Shown: positions 42,330 to 50,834 of the stretch, one piece after another | Layout: each line of letters begins with the position of its first letter | Numbering within the stretch: position 1 is the first letter of the stretch | Assembly (NCBI RefSeq): GCF_031845375.1 | Contig: NZ_JAVREK010000009.1 | Coordinates: 1 to 64,000, forward strand | Origin: Streptomonospora wellingtoniae | GTDB taxonomy: Bacteria > Actinomycetota > Actinomycetes > Streptosporangiales > Streptosporangiaceae | Direction of reading: 5' to 3' | Length of the DNA stretch: 64,000 bases | Made by a program: the position numbers and the translations under genes | Notes under the pieces: generated by a model | Told to the model about the DNA's origin: nothing | The model's input: only the letters and a program-made list of their open reading frames with translations | Database searches by the model: none

Positions 42330-43066
42330 ATCCGTGCCGGCTCCTGTTCGGTCGAGGCGAGGATCTCGGCGAGGTGTGCGGTCCGCACGCCGGCGCGCTG
42401 GCGCTTGAGTGTGCCGCCGATGTGCATCAGGCAGGAGTTGTCGACCGCGCACAGCACCTCGGCGCCGGTGGCGGCGACGTGACGGGCCTTGTCGCCGCCC
42501 ATCGCGGCGGAGACGTCGGCGTTCTTCATCGCGAACGTGCCGCCGAAGCCGCAGCACTCCGCGGAGCCCTCCAACTCACGCAGGTCGATGCCGCGGACGT
42601 TGCTCAGCAGCCGGTAGGGGCGCTCGCCCAGCTTGAGCAGCCGCAGCCCGTGGCATGTGGGGTGGTAGGTGACCGTGTGCGGGAAGTAGGCGCCCACGTC
42701 GGTCACCCCGAGGACGTCGACGAGCAGCTCGGACAGGTCGTAGACGCGCGGGGCCAGCTCGGAGACGGCGCGGTCGAGGCGGCTGCCGGCCTCGCCCAGC
42801 CGGGGGTAGTTGTCGCGGACCATCGCGGCGCAGGACCCCGAGGGGGCGAGCACCGCGTCGGCGTCGGCGAAGGTCTCGACGAAGCGCACCGCCAGCTTCT
42901 GCGCCTCCCGGCGGTAGCCGGTGTTGTAGTGCATCTGGCCGCAGCACGTCTGGGACTCGGGGAACACCACCTCGTGGCCGAGCCGGCGCAGCAGGCGCAC
43001 GACAGCCTGTCCCGTCCGGGGGTACAGGGTGTCGTTCACGCAGGTGATGAACAACGCGATCCGCAT
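42326..43066 (-). CDS. lutA: Lactate utilization protein LutA (246 aa)
   Basis: Cysteine-rich (CCG-domain) subunit of the lactate oxidation complex. Two CCG motifs are present: SQTCCGQMHYNTG and ECCGFGGTFAMKN, with TYHPTCHGLR between and FITCVNDTLYP at the N-terminus. These bind iron-sulfur clusters in related heterodisulfide-reductase-type proteins. The ATG (MRIALFITC) has GAGGGAG three bases upstream; the longer open frame has no ribosome-binding site. First gene of lutABC. Upstream lies a 368-base region with TGGTC operator-like sites shared with the divergent GntR gene. Confidence 0.94.
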   Translation of the reverse strand: MRIALFITCVNDTLYPRTGQAVVRLLRRLGHEVVFPESQTCCGQMHYNTGYRREAQKLAVRFVETFADADAVLAPSGSCAAMVRDNYPRLGEAGSRLDRAVSELAPRVYDLSELLVDVLGVTDVGAYFPHTVTYHPTCHGLRLLKLGERPYRLLSNVRGIDLRELEGSAECCGFGGTFAMKNADVSAAMGGDKARHVAATGAEVLCAVDNSCLMHIGGTLKRQRAGVRTAHLAEILASTEQEPARI

Positions 43067-43434
43067 GCGCTCCCTCGATTCCCGCCCGACCCCCGCTGCG
43101 CGAGCGGGCACGCTCCCCGGCCCGTACCGCAACCAGGACGGCTGCGCCGCACCGGCGCGGCAACGCGGCGGGCGGGCCGGGCGCCGTCGGCCCCGGCAAA
43201 CAGTGGCCAGTGGTCCGGCTTCTGCTCGGCAGTAGTAGTGGTCACTTTTTCGCGTATCAGCCGAAACGGCGGCGCAGTCCGGCGAGGAAGGCCGACGATC
43301 GGTACGATTGGTCCGACCACTTCTACGCCGCGTCGAACTCGGATGTCAAGATTGGGGTGAGCCGTCGGCAGCGCGCCCGGCAAAGCGCCCCGACCGCCGG
43401 GCGCGCACCCACGACCCACGGAGGGCAGGCACCG
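43067..43434. promoter_or_regulatory. Divergent lutA/GntR control region with TGGTC sites
   Basis: TGGTC occurs at 43211, 43239 and 43309. The last is part of an 11-base palindrome, TGGTCCGACCA (43309-43319), which matches the core of FadR/LldR-type operators (TGGTCnGACCA). The first reads TGGTCCGG and the second GTGGTCAC. They probably bind the GntR-family protein encoded to the right. No gene is seen in the stretch. Confidence 0.6.
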
Positions 43435-44178
43435 GTGACCACGCCCGACCATGCCGCCGAGCCCGGAGCCGACGCGGCCCCGGCCGAGCGCCTGCCGGTG
43501 ACCCAGCGGGCCATCGAGCACATCAAGGGGATGATCGCCGCCGGGCTGTTGCGTCCGGGCGACCGGCTGCCCACCGAGCGCGACCTGTCGGCCGAGCTCG
43601 GGGTCTCGCGCAGCTCGATGCGCGAGGCGATCCGCGCGCTTACCACCCTGGGTGTGCTGGAGGCGCGCCACGGCGCCGGGGTCTACGTCACGCGGCTGCG
43701 TCCCGGCGACCTGCTGGAGACGTTCTCCGTGCTCGCCGAGATCTCCCAGGGCGAGACCCTGGTCGAGGTGCTGCAGGTGCGCCGGATGCTGGAGCCGGCC
43801 GCCACCGCTCTCGCCGCCGCACGCGCCGACGACGCGCAGCTGCGCCGGCTGGCTGCGGTCCTGGACCGGATCGGCACCGGCGGCAGCGAGGGCGAGACCG
43901 TGGCCGCCGACCTCTGCTTCCACCAGGCCATCGTGGAGATCACGGGCAACGCGACTCTGGTGGCGGTCAACGACGGGCTGTCCTCGCGGACCTTCAACGC
44001 CCGCGTCTGGCACGGCCACCGCGAGGCCGGGCCGAGTGCCCGCCTGCGCGAGGACCACGAGCGCATCTACCAGGCGCTGAGCGACCGCGACCCCGACGCC
44101 GCCCGCGCCGCGGCCACCATGCACGTCCTGGAGGTCGAACGCTGGCTCCGCGGCCGGCTCGCGTCCGGCGAGGGCTGA
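43435..44178 (+). CDS. GntR/FadR-family regulator, likely of lutABC (247 aa)
   Basis: N-terminal winged helix-turn-helix (GDRLPTERDLSAELGVSRSS, next MREAIR) at about residues 45-85, and an all-helical FCD ligand-binding domain (EVLQVRRMLEPAATALAA; LCFHQAIVEITGN; EDHERIYQALSDRD). FCD metal or ligand His residues are in place. Divergent from lutABC; the family includes LldR/LutR lactate regulators, so repression of lutABC relieved by lactate is the likely role, but by context only. The GTG start has GGAGGG nine bases upstream. Confidence 0.88.
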   Translation: MTTPDHAAEPGADAAPAERLPVTQRAIEHIKGMIAAGLLRPGDRLPTERDLSAELGVSRSSMREAIRALTTLGVLEARHGAGVYVTRLRPGDLLETFSVLAEISQGETLVEVLQVRRMLEPAATALAAARADDAQLRRLAAVLDRIGTGGSEGETVAADLCFHQAIVEITGNATLVAVNDGLSSRTFNARVWHGHREAGPSARLREDHERIYQALSDRDPDAARAAATMHVLEVERWLRGRLASGEG

Positions 44179-44408
44179 CCGGAGCGAAGCGGCACCGGGG
44201 GCGCCCAAGCGGCCCGGTCCGCGGCTCGCGGGTCGGCCTTGCGCCACCCCCGCACCGCGCACGGGGCGGACGGCGCCTGAAGGCGGCGCCCCGTTCCTTG
44301 GGGCAGGTCCCGCACGCCGCCGCCCGCACGCGCCGCGGGAGCGCGGTGCGTACGGGCGGCGGAGGGGCGGGACGCGCGTGCGGCATCGACACGCCGTGGG
44401 CCACGCGC

Positions 44409-45362
44409 CTATGCCTCCAGCGGCTCCAGTGCCCGTTCCAGCGCGTCGCGGACGGTGTCGCGCAGCAGGACCGCCTTGTAGCCGGTCTGGGGGAGCGGGG
44501 AGCACAGGTCGGGGACCGGCGCCACGGCGGCCGCCGCCGCTTCGGGCCCCGACGCCCCGAGGAGGGCCTGCTCCACATCGGGAAGGCGCAGGGGGGTCCG
44601 CGCCACCGCACCCGCGGCGACCGCCGCCTCGGTGACGGCGCCGCCGGTGCGTACGACCCGCACCACCGCCTCCACCAGCGGCCACTCGGCGCGCGATCGG
44701 GAAGTCGCCCGCCGGTAGGCGGCGCTCTCTCCCGCGGCGGGAACCGGCAGCGCCACACCGGTGACCAGCGCGCCGGCTTCCAGCACGTGGTCGCGGCCGG
44801 AGTCGGACCCGTCGTAGAGCTCGCCCACCGGCCGCGGTTCGGTGCCCTCGACCTGCACCTCGGCTCCGTAGGCCAGCAGCGCCGCCGCCAGCGACGACGG
44901 ATGCGGGGCGACGCAGGCCGCCCCCAGGTCGACCGCGGTGCCGTGCAGGTGGTCGCCCGTGCGGGCCGGGCAGGAGTCGCCGCCCTTCTGCAGGCAGTCG
45001 AACGCCGCGCTGCGGAAGTAGGGACACCGGTTGCGCTGCAGCAGGTTGCCGCCCACCGTGGCCACCGACCGTATCTGCGGCGTGGCCAGGGCGCCGGCGG
45101 TGGCCGTCAGCGCGGGGTAGGCCGAGCGCAGCCGCGCGTCGGCCGCGATCTCGGCGACGGTGGTCATGGCACCGATCCGCGCCGACCCGTCGGCGCGCCA
45201 CTCCACCCCGCGCAGCTCCCGCACCCGGTGCAGGTCGGTGAAGGGGGCCGCGGCCAGCCCCTCGCTCAGACGCGCCATGACGTCGGTGCCGCCGGCCCGC
45301 GCCTCGGCGGTGGAATCACGCAGCGCGGCGGCGGCCGCGGGAACGTCCACTGGTGTGCTCAT
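44409..45362 (-). CDS. Molybdenum hydroxylase FAD subunit with extra Fe-S loop, PaoB/YagS-like (317 aa)
   Basis: FAD-binding medium subunit of a xanthine-oxidase-family enzyme. FAD contacts are seen in ARAGGTDVMARL and ATVGGNLLQRNRCP. After the second motif a Cys-rich insertion (CPYFRSAAFDCLQKGGDSC) matches the loop that holds an additional 4Fe-4S cluster in PaoB/YagS and 4-hydroxybenzoyl-CoA reductase. The CO-dehydrogenase flavoprotein C-terminal domain is complete (ALVTGVALPVP; AAGAVARTPLRLPDVE). The ATG overlaps the stop of the fused large subunit (ATGA), so the two are coupled. An aldehyde or purine-like substrate is possible. Confidence 0.88.
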   Translation of the reverse strand: MSTPVDVPAAAAALRDSTAEARAGGTDVMARLSEGLAAAPFTDLHRVRELRGVEWRADGSARIGAMTTVAEIAADARLRSAYPALTATAGALATPQIRSVATVGGNLLQRNRCPYFRSAAFDCLQKGGDSCPARTGDHLHGTAVDLGAACVAPHPSSLAAALLAYGAEVQVEGTEPRPVGELYDGSDSGRDHVLEAGALVTGVALPVPAAGESAAYRRATSRSRAEWPLVEAVVRVVRTGGAVTEAAVAAGAVARTPLRLPDVEQALLGASGPEAAAAAVAPVPDLCSPLPQTGYKAVLLRDTVRDALERALEPLEA

Positions 45363-47959
45363 TTCGCGCCGATCCCTTCGAGAATTCGGTCGGGCCGCAG
45401 GGGCAGCTCGCGCGGGCGCCATCCGGTGGCGTCGAAGACGGCGTTGCCCACCGCCGCGGCGACGCCGATGGTCGACACCTCGCCGAGGCCCACGCCTCCG
45501 CCGGTCACGTGCTCCCAGCCCTCCTCGTGGAAGTGCACGGTGATCTCGGGCGTGTCCCCGATCCCGGGTATGCGGTAGTCCTCCATGTTGGCCGTTAGAA
45601 CGGCGCCGGTGAGCGGGTCGTCGCGGCGCTGCTCGTAGAGCGCGTAGCCGATGCCCTGCACCACGCCGCCTTCGCACTGGTTGCGCGCGGGCCGCTCGGC
45701 GTAGATCCGCCCCGCCGAGATCCCCGCCCAGCAGCGGGTGGGCCGTACGGCGCCCAGCAGGGTGTCGACCTCCACCTCCACCACGTGCACGGCGCCGGTG
45801 AAGCCGCGCCCGATCGTGCCGCCGTCGGGAAGGGCGAACGGCGTCACGTAGCCGCGGCGGTCGCGGCGGCGGCGCCCGCGCACCCGCAGGCCCTCCAGGG
45901 CGGCCAGCGCGGCGGCGTCCAGCCGCCCCGAGCCTGCGGTGCCCGCGCCGCGGCCGCGCGCCTCCTCCTGCAGCTTCGCGGCCGCGTCCCGGGCCGCCGG
46001 CCCCAGCGACGCGGTGGTGCGGCTGCCGGTGGACGCAGGGGCGTAGGGCAGGTCGCTGTGCCCGGCGCGCACGCGCACCAGCCCGGCCGGAACGCCCAGC
46101 TCGTCGGCTACGACGCCGGAGACCACCGATCGGGCGCCGGTGCCGATGTCCTGGACCGCGGTCTCGGCCACCACGGTGCCGTCCTCGACCACCAGCTCGA
46201 TCGTCGTGGCCGAGTCCACCAGGTACATCCAGTTGGCCGCGGCCACGCCAACACCGCGCCGGAAGCGCCCCGGCGGCGCGCCTGCGGTGCGCTCGCGCCA
46301 CACCGGCAGCGCCGCGGCCCAGTCGTAGAGCGCGTGCCGCTTGGTGTTGCCGTCCCAGCGCCGGCGCAGCGCGATCGGATCTTCGCCGATGCGGTGCGCC
46401 ATGTCGTCGACAGCCTGCTCCAGCGCCCAGAGCAGCTGCGGGCCGTTGGGACCGCGGAACGGTGCGCCCGGCGGGCGGTGCGAGACCACGTCGAAGTCGC
46501 GCAGCCGCCGCGGTCCGCGGCCGTACATCAGCCGTGCCAGCGTCGTCACCATTCCGCCCACGGACACCCCGCCGTCGGAGTAGGCGTCCATGGTCATCGC
46601 GGACAGATGGCCGTCGGCGTCGGCCAGCAGCGCGATCTCGGTGCGCGAGGCGGGGCGGTGCCCGCCGTCGGTCAGCTCCGCGGCGCGGTCGAAGACCAGC
46701 CGCACGGGGGCGCCGCAGGCACGCGCCAGCTCCACGGCCGCGACGGTCTCCACCCGCAGGCCGGCCTTTGCGCCGAACGCGCCGCCCACGTGCTCGGCCG
46801 TGATGTGGACGCGCCCGCGCGGCAGCTCCCAGCGCTCGGCCGCCTCCTCGGCCAGTGCCGCGACCGCCTGGGTCGAGACGTGGATGTGCAGGTCGCCGGC
46901 GTCGTCCCAGCGCGCGACGCACGCATGCGGCTCCAGCGGCGTGTGCGCCTGGACGGCGGTCTGGAACACGCCGGTGACCAGGCGGTCGTCGCCGCGCCGG
47001 GCCGCCTCGCGGATGCGCTTGACGGCGGTGGCGCTGCGCCACCCCATGTTGAAGGGGCCGCGGACGTTGTCCTTCCACCGGGCCGGCGGCACGAAGCCTT
47101 CGCTGTGCGAGGGGGCCGCGCCGCGCTCGGCGCGCGTGGAGTGAACGACCGCTGCGCCGGGCAGGCGGGCCGCCGCGGGGTCCGCAGCGGCCGGCAGGTC
47201 GCGGTAGTCGACCGAGACCTGCTCGGCGGCGGCCCGCGCCTTGGCGGCCGTGGGCGCGGCGACCGCCACGAGCGGCTGCCCCACATAGCGGACCGTGCGG
47301 TCGGCGCCAAGCAGGTCCACGTGGTGCGCACCGCCGGCGTCGACGCCCAGCACGTGTGCGTGCGCCCGCGTCGAGCGCACGATCACCGCCTCCCAGCAGC
47401 CCTCGGGCCGCACGTCGGTGGTGTAGCGGGCGCGCCCGGACGCCTTCTCGGCGGCCTCGGTGCGCGGCGGCGCCGACTCGGCGGCGCCGTCGTGCTCCCC
47501 GGCGCAGGCCGAGGCGACGGCGGCGTAGATCCCCGGGTAGGCGCCGCAGCGGCACAGGTGCCCGGCCAGGGCGTCGGCGATCTCGTCGCGTGCGGGTGCG
47601 GTGTCACCGTGCTCGGCGCGGTGCCGATCGACGAAGGCGGCGGCCTCCACGACGAAGCCCGGCGTGCAGTATCCGCACTGCATGGCGTCGTGGGCGGCGA
47701 AGGCGCGCTGCACCGGATGCTCCGCGCCGTTGCCGATCCCCTCGACGGTGGTGACCGAGCGGCCCTCCAGCGCGGTCGCCGGCAGGAGGCAGGAGGCGGC
47801 GGGTGCGCCGTCGAGGAGCAGCGTGCAGGATCCGCAGACCCCGGCGTTGCACGCCGTCTTGGTTCCGGTCAGGCCGAGTCCGTCGCGGACGAACTCGGCG
47901 GCGGTGGTTGCGGGGTCGGCGCCGATCTGCGCCGGGGTCCCGTTGACTGTGGTGCCCAC
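45359..47959 (-). CDS. Fused 2Fe-2S and molybdopterin subunits of a molybdenum hydroxylase (866 aa)
   Basis: One chain combines what are usually two subunits. Residues 1-150 are the 2Fe-2S subunit: C37, C42, C45 and C57, then QCGYCTPG and HLCRCGAYPG. From about 165 on it is the molybdopterin-binding large subunit: EKASGRARYTTDV, HVGGAFGAKAGL, PFRGPNGPQ, and the catalytic Glu in GGGVGLGEVSTIG. With the FAD subunit this makes an aldehyde-dehydrogenase (PaoABC-like) type enzyme; the substrate is unknown. The GTG is chosen because GGGAG lies six bases upstream and the protein then begins at the family start. A longer frame would run through the operator. It is divergent from a TetR gene. Confidence 0.9.
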   Translation of the reverse strand: MGTTVNGTPAQIGADPATTAAEFVRDGLGLTGTKTACNAGVCGSCTLLLDGAPAASCLLPATALEGRSVTTVEGIGNGAEHPVQRAFAAHDAMQCGYCTPGFVVEAAAFVDRHRAEHGDTAPARDEIADALAGHLCRCGAYPGIYAAVASACAGEHDGAAESAPPRTEAAEKASGRARYTTDVRPEGCWEAVIVRSTRAHAHVLGVDAGGAHHVDLLGADRTVRYVGQPLVAVAAPTAAKARAAAEQVSVDYRDLPAAADPAAARLPGAAVVHSTRAERGAAPSHSEGFVPPARWKDNVRGPFNMGWRSATAVKRIREAARRGDDRLVTGVFQTAVQAHTPLEPHACVARWDDAGDLHIHVSTQAVAALAEEAAERWELPRGRVHITAEHVGGAFGAKAGLRVETVAAVELARACGAPVRLVFDRAAELTDGGHRPASRTEIALLADADGHLSAMTMDAYSDGGVSVGGMVTTLARLMYGRGPRRLRDFDVVSHRPPGAPFRGPNGPQLLWALEQAVDDMAHRIGEDPIALRRRWDGNTKRHALYDWAAALPVWRERTAGAPPGRFRRGVGVAAANWMYLVDSATTIELVVEDGTVVAETAVQDIGTGARSVVSGVVADELGVPAGLVRVRAGHSDLPYAPASTGSRTTASLGPAARDAAAKLQEEARGRGAGTAGSGRLDAAALAALEGLRVRGRRRRDRRGYVTPFALPDGGTIGRGFTGAVHVVEVEVDTLLGAVRPTRCWAGISAGRIYAERPARNQCEGGVVQGIGYALYEQRRDDPLTGAVLTANMEDYRIPGIGDTPEITVHFHEEGWEHVTGGGVGLGEVSTIGVAAAVGNAVFDATGWRPRELPLRPDRILEGIGAK

Positions 47960-47988
47960 GCGGTGCTCCCAAGAGGTGGCCGGCGGCG

Positions 47989-48048
47989 GTGTTGACATCG
48001 TCAACGTAGGAGGTGGTGTTGACGTTGTCAACACCCGTGGCCTACGGT
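47989..48048. promoter_or_regulatory. Overlapping divergent promoters with twin TetR-type operators
   Basis: Two palindromes lie 27 bases apart centre to centre: GTTGAC-ATC-GTCAAC (47991-48005) and GTGTTGAC-GTT-GTCAACAC (48016-48034). The second contains both -35 boxes: TTGACG for the plus strand (48019-48024) with TACGGT 18 bases on (48043-48048), and TTGACA for the minus strand (48031-48026) with TACGTT 17 bases on (48008-48003). A repressor bound here would block both genes. Confidence 0.75.
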
Positions 48049-48054
48049 CGCGGC

Positions 48055-48759
48055 ATGTCGGCAGCTCAGCGGAGAAGGGCGGGCGCCGCGGCCGAGCCCG
48101 CAGCCGCGGGCGACACCCGCGAGCGACTGATCAGGGCTGCATCCGAGCTGCTGGCCGATGGCGGTCCCGACGCCGTGACCATGCGCCGGGTCGGCGAGCT
48201 GGCCGGCGTCTCGCGGGCGGCGCCCTACCGCCACTTCGACGACAAGCACGACCTTCTGCGCGCCGTCGCGCTGCGCAGCCTGGAAAAGGTGCACGCCGAG
48301 GTGGCCGCCGAGCTGCCGACGGCGCGGACCCGGCCGGACGAGGTGCCCGCCGCACTGCGCCGGGCCTTCCACGCCTACCTGCGGCACGGCGTCGACCGCC
48401 CCGAGCACTACCGGCTGATGTTCGGCGAGCACCTGTCCCACGTCGACGGCACCGGAGTGCACGAGGCCGCCGAAGGACTCATGCAGTTGAGCGTGGACTC
48501 CCTCGCCGAAGGCCAGCGTGCCGGCGTCGTCCGGTCGGGCGATCCCCGCGCCATGGCCATCCTCTCGTGGTCGGCACTGCACGGGCTGGTCACCCTGGCC
48601 GGCTCCGGCCACCTGGCGCGCAAGGGCCTGCAGACCGAGGAGGGCGGCGAGCTCGCCGCCCTCGTGGCCGACCTGGTCGCCGGACTGGTCAGGCGGGAGG
48701 AGCCCGCAGGCCGGCCCGAGTCGGGCACCTCTGGTTCGAGCCCTGCTGCCGGCGCCTAG
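48055..48759 (+). CDS. TetR-family regulator (234 aa)
   Basis: Helix-turn-helix at about residues 25-70 (RERLIRAASELLADGG; VTMRRVGELAGVSRAAPYRH, next FDDKHDLL), followed by a ligand domain with a TetR C-terminal WHG-type signature (ILSWSALHGLVTLAGSGHL). The gene is read away from the fused hydroxylase. Two matched palindromes cover both promoters, so it very likely represses itself and the hydroxylase operon. The inducer is probably the enzyme substrate. There is no Shine-Dalgarno; TACGGT six bases before the ATG implies a leaderless message. Confidence 0.88.
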   Translation: MSAAQRRRAGAAAEPAAAGDTRERLIRAASELLADGGPDAVTMRRVGELAGVSRAAPYRHFDDKHDLLRAVALRSLEKVHAEVAAELPTARTRPDEVPAALRRAFHAYLRHGVDRPEHYRLMFGEHLSHVDGTGVHEAAEGLMQLSVDSLAEGQRAGVVRSGDPRAMAILSWSALHGLVTLAGSGHLARKGLQTEEGGELAALVADLVAGLVRREEPAGRPESGTSGSSPAAGA

Positions 48760-48762
48760 AAT
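48757..48762 (+). promoter_or_regulatory. -10 TAGAAT overlapping the TetR stop, leaderless start
   Basis: TAGAAT is followed by six bases and then the GTG of the L12-CTD-like gene. The TAG is also the stop codon of the TetR gene. No Shine-Dalgarno is present. Confidence 0.5.
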
Positions 48763-48768
48763 CGCGGG

Positions 48769-49074
48769 GTGGAGAGTTACCTCTGGGCCTTCGCGGTCGC
48801 CGCCGTCGTCCTCGGCGGAATCGGCCTCGGCCTGTACCGGGAGTCGCAGCGGCGCGCCGAGCGGCGGAGCTCGCCGGGTGCGCCGCTGAGCAGGCCGCTG
48901 CCCGCCGACGTGCTCCAGCGGGCGCGGGAGCGCATCGACGCGGGCAAGCGCGTGCTCGCCGTCAAGGAGCTGCGCGAGGCGACCGGCTACGACCTGCGCT
49001 CGGCGAAGGCGGTGGTCGACGCGCTGAGCGAGGGGCGCAGCGTGCCCACTCTCGGCGAGTCCGCCGAGGACTGA
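48769..49074 (+). CDS. Membrane-anchored L7/L12 C-terminal-domain-like protein A (101 aa)
   Basis: One N-terminal membrane helix (residues 4-22, WAFAVAAVVLGGIGLGLY), a basic linker, then a helical segment AVKELREATGYDLRSAKAVV, which closely resembles the C-terminal domain of ribosomal protein bL12 (KAVREATGLxLKEAK). It ends with VPTLGE. Function unknown; such domains mediate protein contacts. A paralog with two such domains lies two genes on. It starts at GTG without a Shine-Dalgarno. Confidence 0.75.
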   Translation: MESYLWAFAVAAVVLGGIGLGLYRESQRRAERRSSPGAPLSRPLPADVLQRARERIDAGKRVLAVKELREATGYDLRSAKAVVDALSEGRSVPTLGESAED

Positions 49075-49179
49075 CGGGCACAGCCCCCCGTTCCGGCGCC
49101 TCTCGGAAACCGCCCCGCCGCCGGATCGGCGGCCGAGGGCGGCCGCAGCCCCCCGCTACCGACTCCCGCCGGGAGCCCT

Positions 49180-49185
49180 TAGGCT
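49180..49185 (+). promoter_or_regulatory. -10 TAGGCT, leaderless start of the 83-aa gene
   Basis: TAGGCT is seven bases before the ATG, with no Shine-Dalgarno. Confidence 0.4.
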
Positions 49186-49192
49186 TCCGGCC

Positions 49193-49444
49193 ATGCTTTC
49201 CGCACTCTCCGGCGCGCCACCCGAGGTCTTCGGTATCCGCGCCGACCTCATGCTGGTCGTGGCGGCTGCGCCGGCCGCCGTCGCCGTGCTGCCCGGGTTC
49301 GTGCGGCCGCACCTGCGGCTCGACCTCCGCAACGCGTCGCCGGCGCCGGGCCGCCCTTCGCCGGGGCCGTCCGCGCCGTTGGAACCCGGGTCGGCGCCGC
49401 GCGAGACCGTCGACGCCGCCCTCCTCGTCGGGTCGCTGGACTGA
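49193..49444 (+). CDS. Small membrane protein, unknown (83 aa)
   Basis: Not recognised. One hydrophobic helix (about residues 19-36, LMLVVAAAPAAVAVLPGF) and a Pro/Ser-rich tail. Support for it being a gene comes from the -10 hexamer spaced for a leaderless start and from its placement: seven bases after its stop the second L12-like gene begins. It has no L12-like segment itself. Confidence 0.5.
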   Translation: MLSALSGAPPEVFGIRADLMLVVAAAPAAVAVLPGFVRPHLRLDLRNASPAPGRPSPGPSAPLEPGSAPRETVDAALLVGSLD

Positions 49445-49451
49445 GTGCGCC

Positions 49452-49901
<450 letters not shown>

Positions 49902-49994
49902 CCCCGCACCATGCTCGGCGGCGGAGGTCCCGGCCGCCGGCGCCGCAACGGCGCCCGGGCCTGCCGCGGTCCGGGGCGCCGACCGGCACCGCGC

Positions 49995-50756
49995 TCACTC
50001 CTGCCCGCGCCACACCGACAGCCCCGCGAACGACTGCGAAACCGGCATCAGTTCGAGGATGTTGACGTTGACGTGGGCCGGCTGGGCCACCACCCACTGC
50101 ACGGTCTCGGCCACGTCCTCGGGCGTCAGCGGCCGGGTGCCCTCGTAGACCGCCTGCGCGCGCTCCCGGTCGCCGTCGAAGCGCACCTCCGAGAACTCCG
50201 TGCCGCCGACCAGCCCCGGCTCGACGTCGGTCACCCGCACACCGGTGCCGTGCAGGTCGGCTCGCAGGTTCAGGCTGAACTGGCGCACGAACGCCTTCGT
50301 GGAGCCGTAGACGTTGCCGCCCGGGTAGGGGTAGTTGGCAGCCGTCGACGAGATGTTGACGACGTGGCCGCGCCCGCGCTCGACCATGCCCGGCAGCAGC
50401 GCGCGCGTGCAGTACATGACGCCCTTGCAGTTCGTGTCCACCATCTGCTCCCAGTCGTCCAGGTCGGCCTCGGCCGCCCCCGTCAGACCCTTCGCCAGCC
50501 CGGCGTTGTTGACGAGCACGTCGACCTGGGCGAACTCGGCGGGAAGCCCTTCGACCGCCGCGGTCACCGCCGCCCGGTCGCGCACGTCCAGCTCCACCGC
50601 GTGCACGTTGGGCGCCAGCTCCTCGGCCAGGCCGGCCAGCCGCTCTCCGCGGCGCGCCGCCGCCACCACACGCACGCCCGACCCCGCGAAGCGGCGCGCG
50701 ATCTCCGCGCCGAAGCCGGTGCTGGCCCCCGTGACGAATGCTGTAGAGATCTTCAT
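49995..50756 (-). CDS. Short-chain dehydrogenase, YdfG-like (253 aa)
   Basis: NAD(P)-dependent SDR with TGASTGFG nucleotide-binding motif (residues 9-16), Arg residues at the end of strand two (AAARRGER) that favour NADPH, NNAG, the catalytic Ser in NISSTAA, and YGSTK (Tyr and Lys). The C-terminal part (PGLVGGTEFSEVRFDGD; HVNVNILELMPVSQ) matches the serine/3-hydroxy acid dehydrogenases of the YdfG group. The substrate is uncertain. TAGTCT lies seven bases before the ATG, so the message may be leaderless. Single gene. Confidence 0.9.
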   Translation of the reverse strand: MKISTAFVTGASTGFGAEIARRFAGSGVRVVAAARRGERLAGLAEELAPNVHAVELDVRDRAAVTAAVEGLPAEFAQVDVLVNNAGLAKGLTGAAEADLDDWEQMVDTNCKGVMYCTRALLPGMVERGRGHVVNISSTAANYPYPGGNVYGSTKAFVRQFSLNLRADLHGTGVRVTDVEPGLVGGTEFSEVRFDGDRERAQAVYEGTRPLTPEDVAETVQWVVAQPAHVNVNILELMPVSQSFAGLSVWRGQE

Positions 50757-50763
50757 GGTCCCG

Positions 50764-50769
50764 AGACTA
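50764..50769 (-). promoter_or_regulatory. -10 TAGTCT, leaderless start of the SDR gene
   Basis: TAGTCT is seven bases before the ATG, and no Shine-Dalgarno is seen. Confidence 0.4.
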
Positions 50770-50834
50770 GCCAGCCCGCGCGGCCGGTCCGCCCGGCGCG
50801 CCGCCCCGGCCGGCGGGCGCCGCCGGGGGGCGCC

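Noticed and set aside
44179..44408. A gene in the GntR/FAD-subunit convergent gap
   Set aside because: Only shadow-type frames; the stretch holds GC-rich inverted repeats such as GGCGCC pairs and nothing else.
47960..48034. Longer N-terminus of the fused hydroxylase (Pro/Thr-rich, starting in the operator)
   Set aside because: The extra residues are encoded by the operator palindromes and promoter -10; the GTG at 47959 has a ribosome-binding site and matches the family start.
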